Assembly: GCF_013363995.1 (NCBI RefSeq)
Contig: NZ_JABWGO010000005.1
Span: 142,711 to 206,710 of the forward strand
Direction of reading: 5' to 3'
Source of the DNA: Nonomuraea rhodomycinica
Lineage (GTDB): Bacteria > Actinomycetota > Actinomycetes > Streptosporangiales > Streptosporangiaceae
DNA: 64,000 nucleotides
Shown: piece by piece, positions 31,888 to 38,711 of the stretch
Numbering within the stretch: the stretch's first letter is position 1
How the letters are laid out: each line of letters starts with the position of its first letter
Made by a program: the position numbers and the translations under genes
The notes under the pieces: model-generated
Told to the model about the DNA's origin: nothing
What the model saw: the letters and a program-made list of their open reading frames with translations, nothing else
Database searches by the model: none

Positions 31888-33060
31888 ATGAACAAGAACG
31901 CCGTCGCTGGCCTTATGCTCGCGCTCACCTGCATCGGCACCCCAACGCTCATGGGCGCCGCCCCGGCCGCCGCGTCCGCTTCACCCCGTTCCAAGGCATC
32001 CGTGACGGTCGCCGTCACACCCGCCCTCCCCCGCCCGACCGGTCCGCACCCGGTCGGACGCTCGACTCTCCACCTGGTCGACTCCAGCCGCCCCGATCCC
32101 TGGGTGCCCGACCGCGAGGTCCGGGAGCTGATGGTGTCCGTCTGGTATCCGGCGCGCAAGGCGGCGGACAGTCCCGCCCCGTACGTCACGCCTCAGGAGT
32201 CGGAGCTGATCCTGCGCGGCGTGCCCCAGCTGAAGGACCTGCCGCCGGACACGCTCGCGAAGACCAGGACGTACGCCACGACGGACGCGCCCGCGCTGGG
32301 CCGGAAGGGCGGCAGGCCGCTGGTGGTGATGTCCCCCGGCATGACGCTGCCGCGGGCGACGTTGACGTCGCTGGCCGAGGAGTTCGCGAGCAGGGGGTAC
32401 GTGGTCGCGGGCATCGGGCACACGTACGAGGCCGTGGCGACCACGCTCCCGGACGGCAGGACCGCGACGTTCGAGGCCGGCAAAGGCGGGCAGACGCCCG
32501 AACTGGGCGAGAAGGTGGCGCGGGTCCGGGCGGCCGACACGGAGTTCGTGCTGGACCGGCTGGCGAAGGCCGGGCGCTGGAAGCGCCTCATCGACGAGCG
32601 CAGGATCGCGATGGTGGGTCACTCGGTCGGCGGGCAGAGCGCCGCCCATCTGCTGCCCGTGAGCCGGCGTGTCCGGGCCGCGGTCAACCTGGACGGCTCG
32701 TACAACCCCAAGACCCCGGCCCAGGACATCGGCAAGCCGTTCATGATGATCGGCAACCCGCGGCAGCAGCCGAGCACGAGCGGCGAGCCGGGCTCGTGGG
32801 ACACGTTCTGGCCCCATGTGACGGGCGGCTGGAAGCGCTGGCTGACGGTCACGGGGGCCGAGCACATGAGCTTCGTGGACTACGCGGTGCTCCAGCCGCA
32901 GCTCGGGCTGCCGGCGTCGCCGATCGACGGCGAGCGCTCGTTGCGGATCACCCGCGCGTACGTCACGGCCTTCCTGGACACGCATCTGCGCGGCGAACGC
33001 CGCCCTGTCCTGGACGGTCCCTCGGCCGAATATCCAGAAGTGAAGTTCTGGGGCTCGTGA
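31888..33060 (+). CDS. Secreted alpha/beta-hydrolase (PAF-acetylhydrolase/lipase-like)
   Basis: 390 residues from ATG 31888. Signal peptide KNAVAGLMLALTCIGTPTLMG ends near AAAASA. The mature part is an alpha/beta-hydrolase with HLVDSSRPDPW, ELMVSVWYPA, PLVVMSPGM (oxyanion loop) and the nucleophile in VGHSVGGQSAA; NLDGSY follows, and the late AEHMSF bears the probable catalytic His. This set is typical of the platelet-activating-factor acetylhydrolase-like esterases secreted by actinomycetes. It probably hydrolyses short esters outside the cell. Divergent from the kinase gene. Confidence 0.88.
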   Translation: MNKNAVAGLMLALTCIGTPTLMGAAPAAASASPRSKASVTVAVTPALPRPTGPHPVGRSTLHLVDSSRPDPWVPDREVRELMVSVWYPARKAADSPAPYVTPQESELILRGVPQLKDLPPDTLAKTRTYATTDAPALGRKGGRPLVVMSPGMTLPRATLTSLAEEFASRGYVVAGIGHTYEAVATTLPDGRTATFEAGKGGQTPELGEKVARVRAADTEFVLDRLAKAGRWKRLIDERRIAMVGHSVGGQSAAHLLPVSRRVRAAVNLDGSYNPKTPAQDIGKPFMMIGNPRQQPSTSGEPGSWDTFWPHVTGGWKRWLTVTGAEHMSFVDYAVLQPQLGLPASPIDGERSLRITRAYVTAFLDTHLRGERRPVLDGPSAEYPEVKFWGS

Positions 33061-33839
33061 GCCTGTCCCTCGGCCCGGTCGCATGGTGACGAGTCCGATG
33101 TGACTCGAACCGGGTGGCGCTCCGGTCTCACCCGGCCAGATGCGCTTCACGACCTCACACTCCCCTACCGTGCCCTCTGCCGTGAGCCGCAGCGCCCACC
33201 GCGCCGGACGCCACGACTCGGGCAGTTCCGGCACCGGAACGGCGTGGCCGATCCCGAGCCGCTCTGGCAGGGCCGGTCCGGCCGCTGGACCCGGCTGAGC
33301 GTGTCGATCCGGCGGTGCCGGACAGCGCTGCCGGCCCACGCCGGACCTGGCTGAAGGTGTCGGTCCGGCGGTGCCGGGCAGCGCTGCCGGCCCCGGACGG
33401 CCGCGCTCCCCGGGCATCGCTTGACGGTCAGCCGGATCCGAGCCGGAGAGGTTCTCGGACGGCGCCTCACGCGTCGTCCGGCCTGGCTGGGCGACCCTGG
33501 ACAAGACGCGGTGGCTCTCCATCGCCACCCATCTGCCACACGGCCGCTCCACCCTCATCCGTGGAGCGCGCCCGCCCGCTGACGGTGCCGCGGCGCCCGG
33601 CTCCTCCCGGGCCACTACCGGCGTGGCAGCGTCGCGGTGGAGAGGTGGGGACCGCGTGGAGACCGGCGTGGAGACCAGGAGCGCGGTGGCCCCCGCAACG
33701 GGCACCGTCGGGGCGCTGGAGGAGGCGCCGTGGGGCGCTGGATGAGGCGCGTGTCGGTCACGGCCGAAAGCGGAGCGGCTTCCTCTGCTCGGCCCGTGGG
33801 AGGCCGGTTGCCGTAACCCGCGGATGGCGGGCCGGGGGT
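33061..33839. other. 780-bp gene-free stretch with a 56-bp direct repeat
   Basis: No coding sequence on either strand shows a start signal or recognisable protein; the long frames here are compositional. Two 56-bp units (CTGAGCGTGTCG at 33295 and CTGAAGGTGTCG at 33351) form a direct duplication over about 33284-33395, and further GCTGCCGGCC-type fragments surround it. It may be a decayed gene or repeat island between the hydrolase and infA. Confidence 0.6.
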
Positions 33840-34064
33840 TCAGTTGCGGTAGCGGTAGAGGATCCGGCCGCGGTTCAGGTCGTACGGGCTGAGCTCCACC
33901 AGCACCCGGTCGAACGGGAGGATCTTGATGTAGTTCTTGCGGATCTTCCCGCTGATGTGGGCCAGCACCTTGTGCCCGTTCTCCAGCTCCACCCTGAAGG
34001 TGGCGTTGCGCAGGCACTCGGTGACGGTGCCTTCGACTTCGATGCCGCCTGCTGTTCTAGCCAT
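33840..34064 (-). CDS. infA: Translation initiation factor IF-1 paralogue
   Basis: 74 residues, full length. S1/OB-fold protein with [30 protein letters not shown] and [18 protein letters not shown], all family signatures. ATG 34064 has GGAAG eight bases upstream and overlaps the end of the acetyltransferase gene by eight bases, so translation is coupled. The usual infA sits beside rpmJ-rpsM; this copy is outside any ribosomal-protein operon and differs at several surface positions (for example [11 protein letters not shown]), so it is probably a second, conditionally expressed IF-1. Its regulation is described under the upstream leader. Confidence 0.93.
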   Translation of the reverse strand: MARTAGGIEVEGTVTECLRNATFRVELENGHKVLAHISGKIRKNYIKILPFDRVLVELSPYDLNRGRILYRYRN

Positions 34065-34854
34065 GTCGTTCACTTCCTTTCAGCACCAGTTCCAGGTTGC
34101 TGCCCGTACGGCGGGCACCTATGGCCTCGAACAGCGCCATGGCCGCCGTGTTGGACTCGTTCACCTCGGCCGACGCCGCCTCGATCCCGCGGCGGTGCAG
34201 GTCGTCCAGTACCCGGGCGAGCAGCGCCCGCCCGATCCCGCGGCGCCGGCGGCCGGACCGTACGGCGACCAGCCCGATCCGCGGCTGTCTGGTGACCGCC
34301 GCCAACCGGACCAATCCCACGTATTCGCCCGCCTCGGCCGCCACCGTGTACCTCGACAGGTCCGGCGCGGCCGGTCGGGGCAGCACCTCGGCCGGCATCT
34401 CCCGCCAGCCGACGGCGGCCTCGACCTCGTCGCGGATCACGCGGTCCAGCACCCGCAGCGGGCCGTCCTCCGCCGGCCCGATGGTCACCCCCGGCGGCGG
34501 GAGCGCCGGGCCGAGCCCCGTGAGGGCCGGGTCGGTCGGCACGAGGCACTCCCACTCGCGCCGCCGCGCCGTGAACCCGGCCCGTTCCCAATGGGAGATC
34601 AGGTCGAGGTCGTCCTCGTCGACCAGCGTGTACAGCGGCCTCGGCAGCTCCGCCAGCATGGCGCCGGCGAGCCGGTCGAAGACGGCGCAGTGCCAGGCGT
34701 CGACGCTGACGAACATCCGCCCGTCGGGCCTGCCTGAGAGGTCGCCGCGGCCGACCACCTGGTCGTCCTCCACGGCCTGCCATGAGCCGTCGGCGACGCG
34801 TTCGATCGTCACGGCCTGCCCGTCGCCACGGGCGGTGAGATGCACAGATTCCAT
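34057..34854 (-). CDS. GNAT-family N-acetyltransferase, operon with infA
   Basis: 265 residues from ATG 34854. The acetyl-CoA-binding motif A is [15 protein letters not shown], followed by [18 protein letters not shown], a typical GNAT ending. The first 130 residues are a divergent, possibly non-catalytic GNAT-like half. The GGAAGG ribosome site (34869-34864) lies inside a long hairpin, and a 14-codon leader ORF precedes it. Substrate unknown; co-regulation with a translation factor and the antibiotic-type control region suggest modification of a ribosome-targeting drug, or of a component of the translation apparatus. Confidence 0.9.
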   Translation of the reverse strand: MESVHLTARGDGQAVTIERVADGSWQAVEDDQVVGRGDLSGRPDGRMFVSVDAWHCAVFDRLAGAMLAELPRPLYTLVDEDDLDLISHWERAGFTARRREWECLVPTDPALTGLGPALPPPGVTIGPAEDGPLRVLDRVIRDEVEAAVGWREMPAEVLPRPAAPDLSRYTVAAEAGEYVGLVRLAAVTRQPRIGLVAVRSGRRRRGIGRALLARVLDDLHRRGIEAASAEVNESNTAAMALFEAIGARRTGSNLELVLKGSERHG

Positions 34855-34855
34855 G

Positions 34856-34905
34856 AGGTGTCACCTTCCGGGATTGCCCTGTTGCGGCGCTCCCGGGCGA
34901 CACCT
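34856..34905 (-). promoter_or_regulatory. Hairpin sequestering the GNAT ribosome-binding site
   Basis: In the mRNA, AGGUGUC (34905-34899) pairs with GACACCU (34862-34856), then GCC with GGU, a three-base bulge, and CGGGA with UCCCG (34891/34873 side): fifteen pairs in all around a 17-base loop. The Shine-Dalgarno GGAAGG is inside the 3' arm and the stem ends one base before the ATG. It should keep the operon off unless opened by a ribosome or factor. Confidence 0.75.
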
Positions 34906-34918
34906 ACGTCGAATCGCC

Positions 34919-34963
34919 TTACCGTGACGACGAGGGGAGCACCCACATCGATACAGCGTTCAT
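34919..34963 (-). CDS. 14-codon leader ORF upstream of GNAT-infA
   Basis: ATG 34963 to TAA 34919 encodes MNAVSMWVLPSSSR. It has an excellent Shine-Dalgarno, GAGGAGG, eight bases before the ATG, which a chance ORF would rarely have. The stop is 13 bases before the hairpin that hides the next ribosome site, so a ribosome paused near its end would sit against the stem. A leader-peptide role is inferred. Confidence 0.7.
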   Translation of the reverse strand: MNAVSMWVLPSSSR

Positions 34964-35003
34964 GGGTCTCACCTCCTCGCGTGCCTGTCACGGTTCGCGG
35001 AAA

Positions 35004-35040
35004 CCTATCAGCGGACCCGCGATCACGTCCAACTGTTTTC
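35004..35040 (-). promoter_or_regulatory. GNAT-infA promoter with WhiB7-like element
   Basis: -35 TTGGAC (35032-35027), 17-bp spacer, -10 GATAGG (35009-35004), with GAAAACAG (35040-35033) touching the -35 box. The likely start near 34997 gives about 34 bases before the leader ORF. The upstream element matches that of the erm promoter. Confidence 0.7.
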
Positions 35041-35045
35041 CAGCC

Positions 35046-35079
35046 CGGTGCCGAGCTGATGGATGTCAGCTCGGCACCG
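35046..35079 (-). terminator. Terminator after the secreted aminopeptidase gene
   Basis: Perfect 14-bp stem (35046-35059 with 35066-35079) and six-base loop, starting eight bases past the aminopeptidase stop. It insulates the GNAT-infA promoter from read-through. Confidence 0.88.
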
Positions 35080-35086
35080 TCCGCTT

Positions 35087-36565
35087 TCAGCCCTGCGGCT
35101 CTTCCGCCGGGCAGCGGGCACCGCGTGCGGGCACGGTCAGCGAGATCAGGTAGTCGTCCATCGCTTCCGTGGTGCACTGGGTCATGCCGTAGATGCCGTG
35201 GCCCCAGCCCTCGTATGTGAGCAGCCTGGCCCTGGGGCCGAGCTGGCGGGCCACGTTGGCCGACCACTCGTACGGCGTGTCGGGGTCGTGCATGGAGGTG
35301 CCCACCAGCAGCGGCGTGCTCCCCCGGTACCGCAGCCGGTGCTGCGGGTTGTTGACCGGGACCTGGTGGCCCTGGCAGAGCGGCATGTCACCCATCGGCA
35401 TCGGGTTGTAGCGCAGGTCGGGCGCCACCGCGTTGGAGGCGCGCATCACGTCGGCGTACTCGGCGTAGTCGCGCAGCGACAGGTTCCAGTCCTGGCAGAG
35501 GATCGCGGTCGGCAGTTCGGCGAACTCACCGTTCACCGGTCCGTTGCCGGGCGGGTTGCCCATGTCGTCCGGCACCGGCCCACCGTCCAGGGCGAGCAGC
35601 ACCTTGGCCTCCTGCCGCCAGGCCGGAGCCTCGTTGAGCACCACGCCGAGCCACAGGAGGTTGTGCGCGCTCACCGGGCGGTCGGTGAAGCCCGGCCAGT
35701 AGAGCTCGCCGCGGTCCGCCTTCTCCAGCAGCCTCTTCCACAGCGCCTTGACGTCGCGGCCGTGCAGGACGCAGTCGGTGTCCCGCTCGCACCAGGCGAC
35801 GAACTCCTCGAAGCTGTCCTGGACGGTGGCCGCCTCGGTCACCTGGAAGCCCTTGACGTTCAGGCTGTGGTCCATGTTGCTGTCCAGCACCATGGCCCGG
35901 ATCCGGTTCGGGTACATCTCGGCGTACATCTGCTGGGCCAGCGTGCCGTACGACACGCCGTAGGAGGTCAGCTTGTCCTCGCCCAGCGCGGCCCGGATGG
36001 CGTCCATGTCCCGCGCGACGTTGACCGAGTCGAGGTGGTCGTACAGCGGGCCGGTCTGCTTGCGGCAGTCGGCGTGCAGCTTCGCATCGAAGGCCACCCA
36101 CTTGTCGTAGTCGGCCTGGCTGTTCATCACCGGGTACGGCATCTCGTTGTACACCGACGCCGTACAGGTCGTCGAGCCGCTGCGGGCCACGCCCCGGGGG
36201 TCGAAGCTGACGATGTCGAACCGCCGCTGTACGTCCTCGCTGAACCCGGACGGTCGCAGGATGTCGTTCACCCCGGAGTTGCCGGGCCCGCCGGGGTTGG
36301 TCAGCAAGGAGCCGATCCGCGCGGACGGATCGGTGGCCTTACGCCGCGCCAGCGCCAGTTTCACGGTGGCCCCGCGCGGTTTGGACCAGTCGATCGGCAC
36401 GGCCAGCGTGCCGCACTCGACGGTGGGCTCCTCCTCACAGGGCCCCCAGGTGATGCCGCGCTTTCCCGCGTCGTCCGCGGCGCTGGCCGCCTGGGGCGCC
36501 GACAGCGGTAAGACCGTCGTTAACATCATGAAGACGGTGGCGAGTATGGGTGTCTTTCGTCGCAT
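35087..36565 (-). CDS. Secreted S33-family tripeptidyl aminopeptidase-like hydrolase
   Basis: 492 residues. Signal peptide TPILATVFMMLTTVLPLSAPQ ends at AASA. The mature enzyme has ITWGPCEEEPTVECGTLAVP, GSLLTNPGGPGNSG (oxyanion region), FDIVSFDPRGVARS, the nucleophile in SYGVSYGTLAQQMYA, and the C-terminal TAP-like domain with LVGTSMHDPDTPYEW and YEGWGHGIYG carrying Asp and His. This set is that of Streptomyces secreted tripeptidyl aminopeptidases, which trim N-terminal tripeptides outside the cell. It is a single-gene unit closed by the hairpin at 35046-35079. Confidence 0.93.
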   Translation of the reverse strand: MRRKTPILATVFMMLTTVLPLSAPQAASAADDAGKRGITWGPCEEEPTVECGTLAVPIDWSKPRGATVKLALARRKATDPSARIGSLLTNPGGPGNSGVNDILRPSGFSEDVQRRFDIVSFDPRGVARSGSTTCTASVYNEMPYPVMNSQADYDKWVAFDAKLHADCRKQTGPLYDHLDSVNVARDMDAIRAALGEDKLTSYGVSYGTLAQQMYAEMYPNRIRAMVLDSNMDHSLNVKGFQVTEAATVQDSFEEFVAWCERDTDCVLHGRDVKALWKRLLEKADRGELYWPGFTDRPVSAHNLLWLGVVLNEAPAWRQEAKVLLALDGGPVPDDMGNPPGNGPVNGEFAELPTAILCQDWNLSLRDYAEYADVMRASNAVAPDLRYNPMPMGDMPLCQGHQVPVNNPQHRLRYRGSTPLLVGTSMHDPDTPYEWSANVARQLGPRARLLTYEGWGHGIYGMTQCTTEAMDDYLISLTVPARGARCPAEEPQG

Positions 36566-36685
36566 AAGGCGTCAATCGTAGATCGACTGGCCTGGCCGCG
36601 CGGTGCGAATGCGTGCGGGCGTCGCTCGCCGAACTGAGGGCGAAGGCGTCGTGAGCCCTCGGCCCCCGGCCGGAGAGGTGGGAAT

Positions 36686-37078
36686 GACGAGCCGGCCTGT
36701 AGGCCGGGTTCTGTCCTTCGTCTCCGAAGGGGCGACCATCCATCTAGGGCCGCCGTTGCCGGCGGCCTCAAGCGGTCTACCCGCGCGGCTCGGGCGGGCA
36801 GCCCTCGAACGTCGCGCGCGGGACGCTCCGGAGAGCGTCCCTTCTTGACCTTGCTCCGGGTGGGGTTTACCGAGCCGCCCACGTCACCGTGGGCGCTGGT
36901 GGTCTCTTACACCACCGTTTCACCCTTACCTCCCGCGGACGGGAGGCGGTCTGTTCTCTGTGGCACTGTCCCGCGGGTCACCCCGGGTCGGCGTTACCGA
37001 CCACCCTGCCCTGTGGAGCCCGGACCTTCCTCGGCGAGCCCCGCGAAGGGCTCGACGCGGTCGCCCGGCCGGCTCGTC
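36686..37078 (-). ncRNA. rnpB: RNase P RNA (class A)
   Basis: About 393 nt on the minus strand. The 5' end GACGAGCCGGC (37078-37068) pairs with GCCGGCTCGTC at the 3' end (36696-36686) as helix P1. Conserved core: GAGGAAGGTCCGGGCTCC near the 5' end, GGTAAGGGTGAAACGG-type CR region, AGAGACCACC, and near the 3' end ACAGAACCCGGCCTACAG. The RNA is the catalytic part of RNase P, which trims tRNA 5' ends with the RnpA protein. The 5' conserved block reads GGAAGG where most bacteria have GGAAAG. Confidence 0.95.
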
Positions 37079-37086
37079 TGCCTGTG

Positions 37087-37092
37087 ACCCTA
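37087..37092 (-). promoter_or_regulatory. -10 box TAGGGT of rnpB
   Basis: TAGGGT lies seven to eight bases before the predicted RNA 5' end (about 37080-37078). No clear -35 box is seen. Confidence 0.55.
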
Positions 37093-37126
37093 CCAAAGCG
37101 CCCGGCATCGCCAGTCCCGGCACGAT

Positions 37127-37165
37127 GGGCGGCGTCACCGGGCGGCGTCACCGGGCGGCGTCACC
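37127..37165. repeat. 13-bp tandem repeat, three copies
   Basis: GGGCGGCGTCACC at 37127, 37140 and 37153, between the divergent rnpB and MerR promoters. Confidence 0.85.
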
Positions 37166-37171
37166 GCGACG

Positions 37172-37202
37172 TTGCCTCTGCCCTTGGGGCAGTCACCATA
37201 CT
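37172..37202 (+). promoter_or_regulatory. MerR-type promoter/operator with 19-bp spacer
   Basis: -35 TTGCCT (37172-37177), -10 CATACT (37197-37202), spacer exactly 19 bp. The spacer contains the dyad CTGCCC-TTG-GGGCAG (37178-37192). An over-long spacer with a central dyad is the classic arrangement that MerR-family proteins untwist to activate, so this is probably the gene's own autoregulatory site. Confidence 0.75.
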
Positions 37203-37209
37203 GGGCCTC

Positions 37210-38067
37210 GTGCCCGATCTGATGACTACCGGGGAGTTCTCCGCGCGTTCGAACCTGACGGTCAAGGCGCTGCGGCTCTACGACACCAAAGGCCTGCTGC
37301 CGCCCGCCCAGGTCGACCCCCGCACCGGCTTCCGCCGCTACAGTCGCCCGCAGCTGGCGCTGGCCAGGCGCATCACCTTGCTGCGGGCCATCGGCATGCC
37401 TCTGGCGGAGGTGGGCCGGGTGCTGCGGCTGACGGGGCCGGAGGCGGCGCAGGCCGTGGCGGAGTACTGGGGGCGACGCGAGGCCGAGTGGCGGGCCCAG
37501 CAGTCCGTTCTGGCCTACATCAGGGGCGTCTTCCTGGAAGAGGGCGCAGGCGCGTACGAGGTCCGCGAGCGCGACGTCCCCGAGCAGCGCGTCATCTCCG
37601 TTCAGGGCCACGTGGACGCCGCCTCGCTGGCGGGCTTCATCACCGCGGCCTCGGCCACCTTGTTCGGCCACCTCTCGGCGGCCGGCGGCTGCCTGTCCGG
37701 GCCCCCGTTCGCCGTCTTCCACGGCACCGTCAGCCAGGACTCCCACGGGCCGGTCGAGGTCTGCGTGCCCACCGACAGCCCGATCGAGCCGGCCGGCCGG
37801 ATCGGGCTGCGGCTGGAGCCGGCGCATCGCGAGGCGTACATCATGGTCGCCAAGGAACGCTGCGGCCATCCCGCGATCCTGCCCGTGTACGACGCGCTGC
37901 GGGTCTGGCTCGACGACCGCGACCTGCCGCAGTGCCTGTCGGCGCGCGAGATCTACCATCCCAACTGGGACACGGCCGGCCCGGCGGAGCATGTGGCCGA
38001 CGTCGCCTTCCCGTTCGGGACGGTCAGCCGTTCGGAACGGTCTCGGCGACGGCGAGCAGCCGGGTGA
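37210..38067 (+). CDS. MerR-family regulator with GyrI-like effector domain
   Basis: 285 residues from GTG 37210, seven bases after the CATACT box (ATG 37222 is the alternative). N-terminal MerR winged helix: MTTGEFSARSNLTVKALRLYD, then TGFRRYSRPQLALARRI and a dimerisation helix. From about residue 130 a GyrI/AraC-effector-like domain (VISVQGHVDAASLAGFI, PVEVCVPTDSPI, EAYIMVAKERCGHPAILPVY), known in BmrR-type regulators to bind bulky hydrophobic drugs. No efflux gene is next to it, so targets are probably elsewhere. Its 3' end overlaps the converging DUF1697 gene by 44 bases. Confidence 0.93.
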   Translation: MPDLMTTGEFSARSNLTVKALRLYDTKGLLPPAQVDPRTGFRRYSRPQLALARRITLLRAIGMPLAEVGRVLRLTGPEAAQAVAEYWGRREAEWRAQQSVLAYIRGVFLEEGAGAYEVRERDVPEQRVISVQGHVDAASLAGFITAASATLFGHLSAAGGCLSGPPFAVFHGTVSQDSHGPVEVCVPTDSPIEPAGRIGLRLEPAHREAYIMVAKERCGHPAILPVYDALRVWLDDRDLPQCLSAREIYHPNWDTAGPAEHVADVAFPFGTVSRSERSRRRRAAG

Positions 38068-38560
38068 CGGTGTTCCAGTTGCGCATCGTGGCGGTGCCCT
38101 CGTCGGCCTTGGCGGCCGCGGCGAGCAGCTTGGAATTGCGCATGCCGTCCGGCAGCCAGAAGTAGGACTCGTATTCGTCGAAGTGGAAGCGTTCCGGCTC
38201 GAAGTCGGTGTGGGCGAAGGCCGGCGGCGGGACCGGGGCGGCGCGGAAGGACACGAGGTAGCGCGTGCCGTCGACCGCCACGTCGCCGAACGGGTCGCGC
38301 TCGACGACAGCGCGGAGTTCGGCGGCGGTCCGCAGCACGCAGGCGATCGGGAACCCGGCTCGCTCCGCCAGCCCGGCCTCGATCAGCGGGCCCAGGGCGG
38401 AGGGCGGTTCGTCGCTGTCGAAGACGGCGTTGCCGCTGGTCAGGAAGGTCCTCACCCCGGCGCAGCCCAGCTCGCCCAGCCAGCCGCGCAGGTCGCCCAT
38501 CGACACCCGCCGCCGCGAGCCGAGATTGATTCCGCGCAGGAACGCGACATGGGTCGGCAT
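38024..38560 (-). CDS. DUF1697 family protein
   Basis: 178 residues with the family N-terminus THVAFLRGINLGSRRRVSMGDLR and the following TFLTSGNAVFDS. Other family points are RDPFGD and SYFWLPDGMRNSKL near the C-terminus. The family is widespread in soil bacteria; its biochemical role is not established. Converges on, and overlaps by 44 bases, the MerR gene. Confidence 0.92.
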   Translation of the reverse strand: MPTHVAFLRGINLGSRRRVSMGDLRGWLGELGCAGVRTFLTSGNAVFDSDEPPSALGPLIEAGLAERAGFPIACVLRTAAELRAVVERDPFGDVAVDGTRYLVSFRAAPVPPPAFAHTDFEPERFHFDEYESYFWLPDGMRNSKLLAAAAKADEGTATMRNWNTVTRLLAVAETVPNG

Positions 38561-38711
38561 GGCCCCATCTTGCCCTGGCGGTCATGGGATCGGTCAGGGG
38601 GCCGGTCCCACCGAGGCGTTGTGGCGGGACCGGACCTGCTTCAGGATCCCCGGACCCGCGTCAGATCGTCCCTGCCGGGGAACGGTTCTCGTGCCACCGC
38701 TGAACCGCGGC

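Noticed and set aside
31981-34017. Long open frame on the minus strand through the hydrolase gene and the gap
   Set aside because: Arg/Pro/His-rich composition with no start signal; it is the opposite-strand shadow of the hydrolase plus GC-rich filler.
33840-34064. infA here as the housekeeping IF-1 gene
   Set aside because: It lacks the rpmJ-rpsM-rpsK-rpoA neighbourhood and sits in a regulated operon, so a paralogue is more likely; the main copy should be elsewhere.
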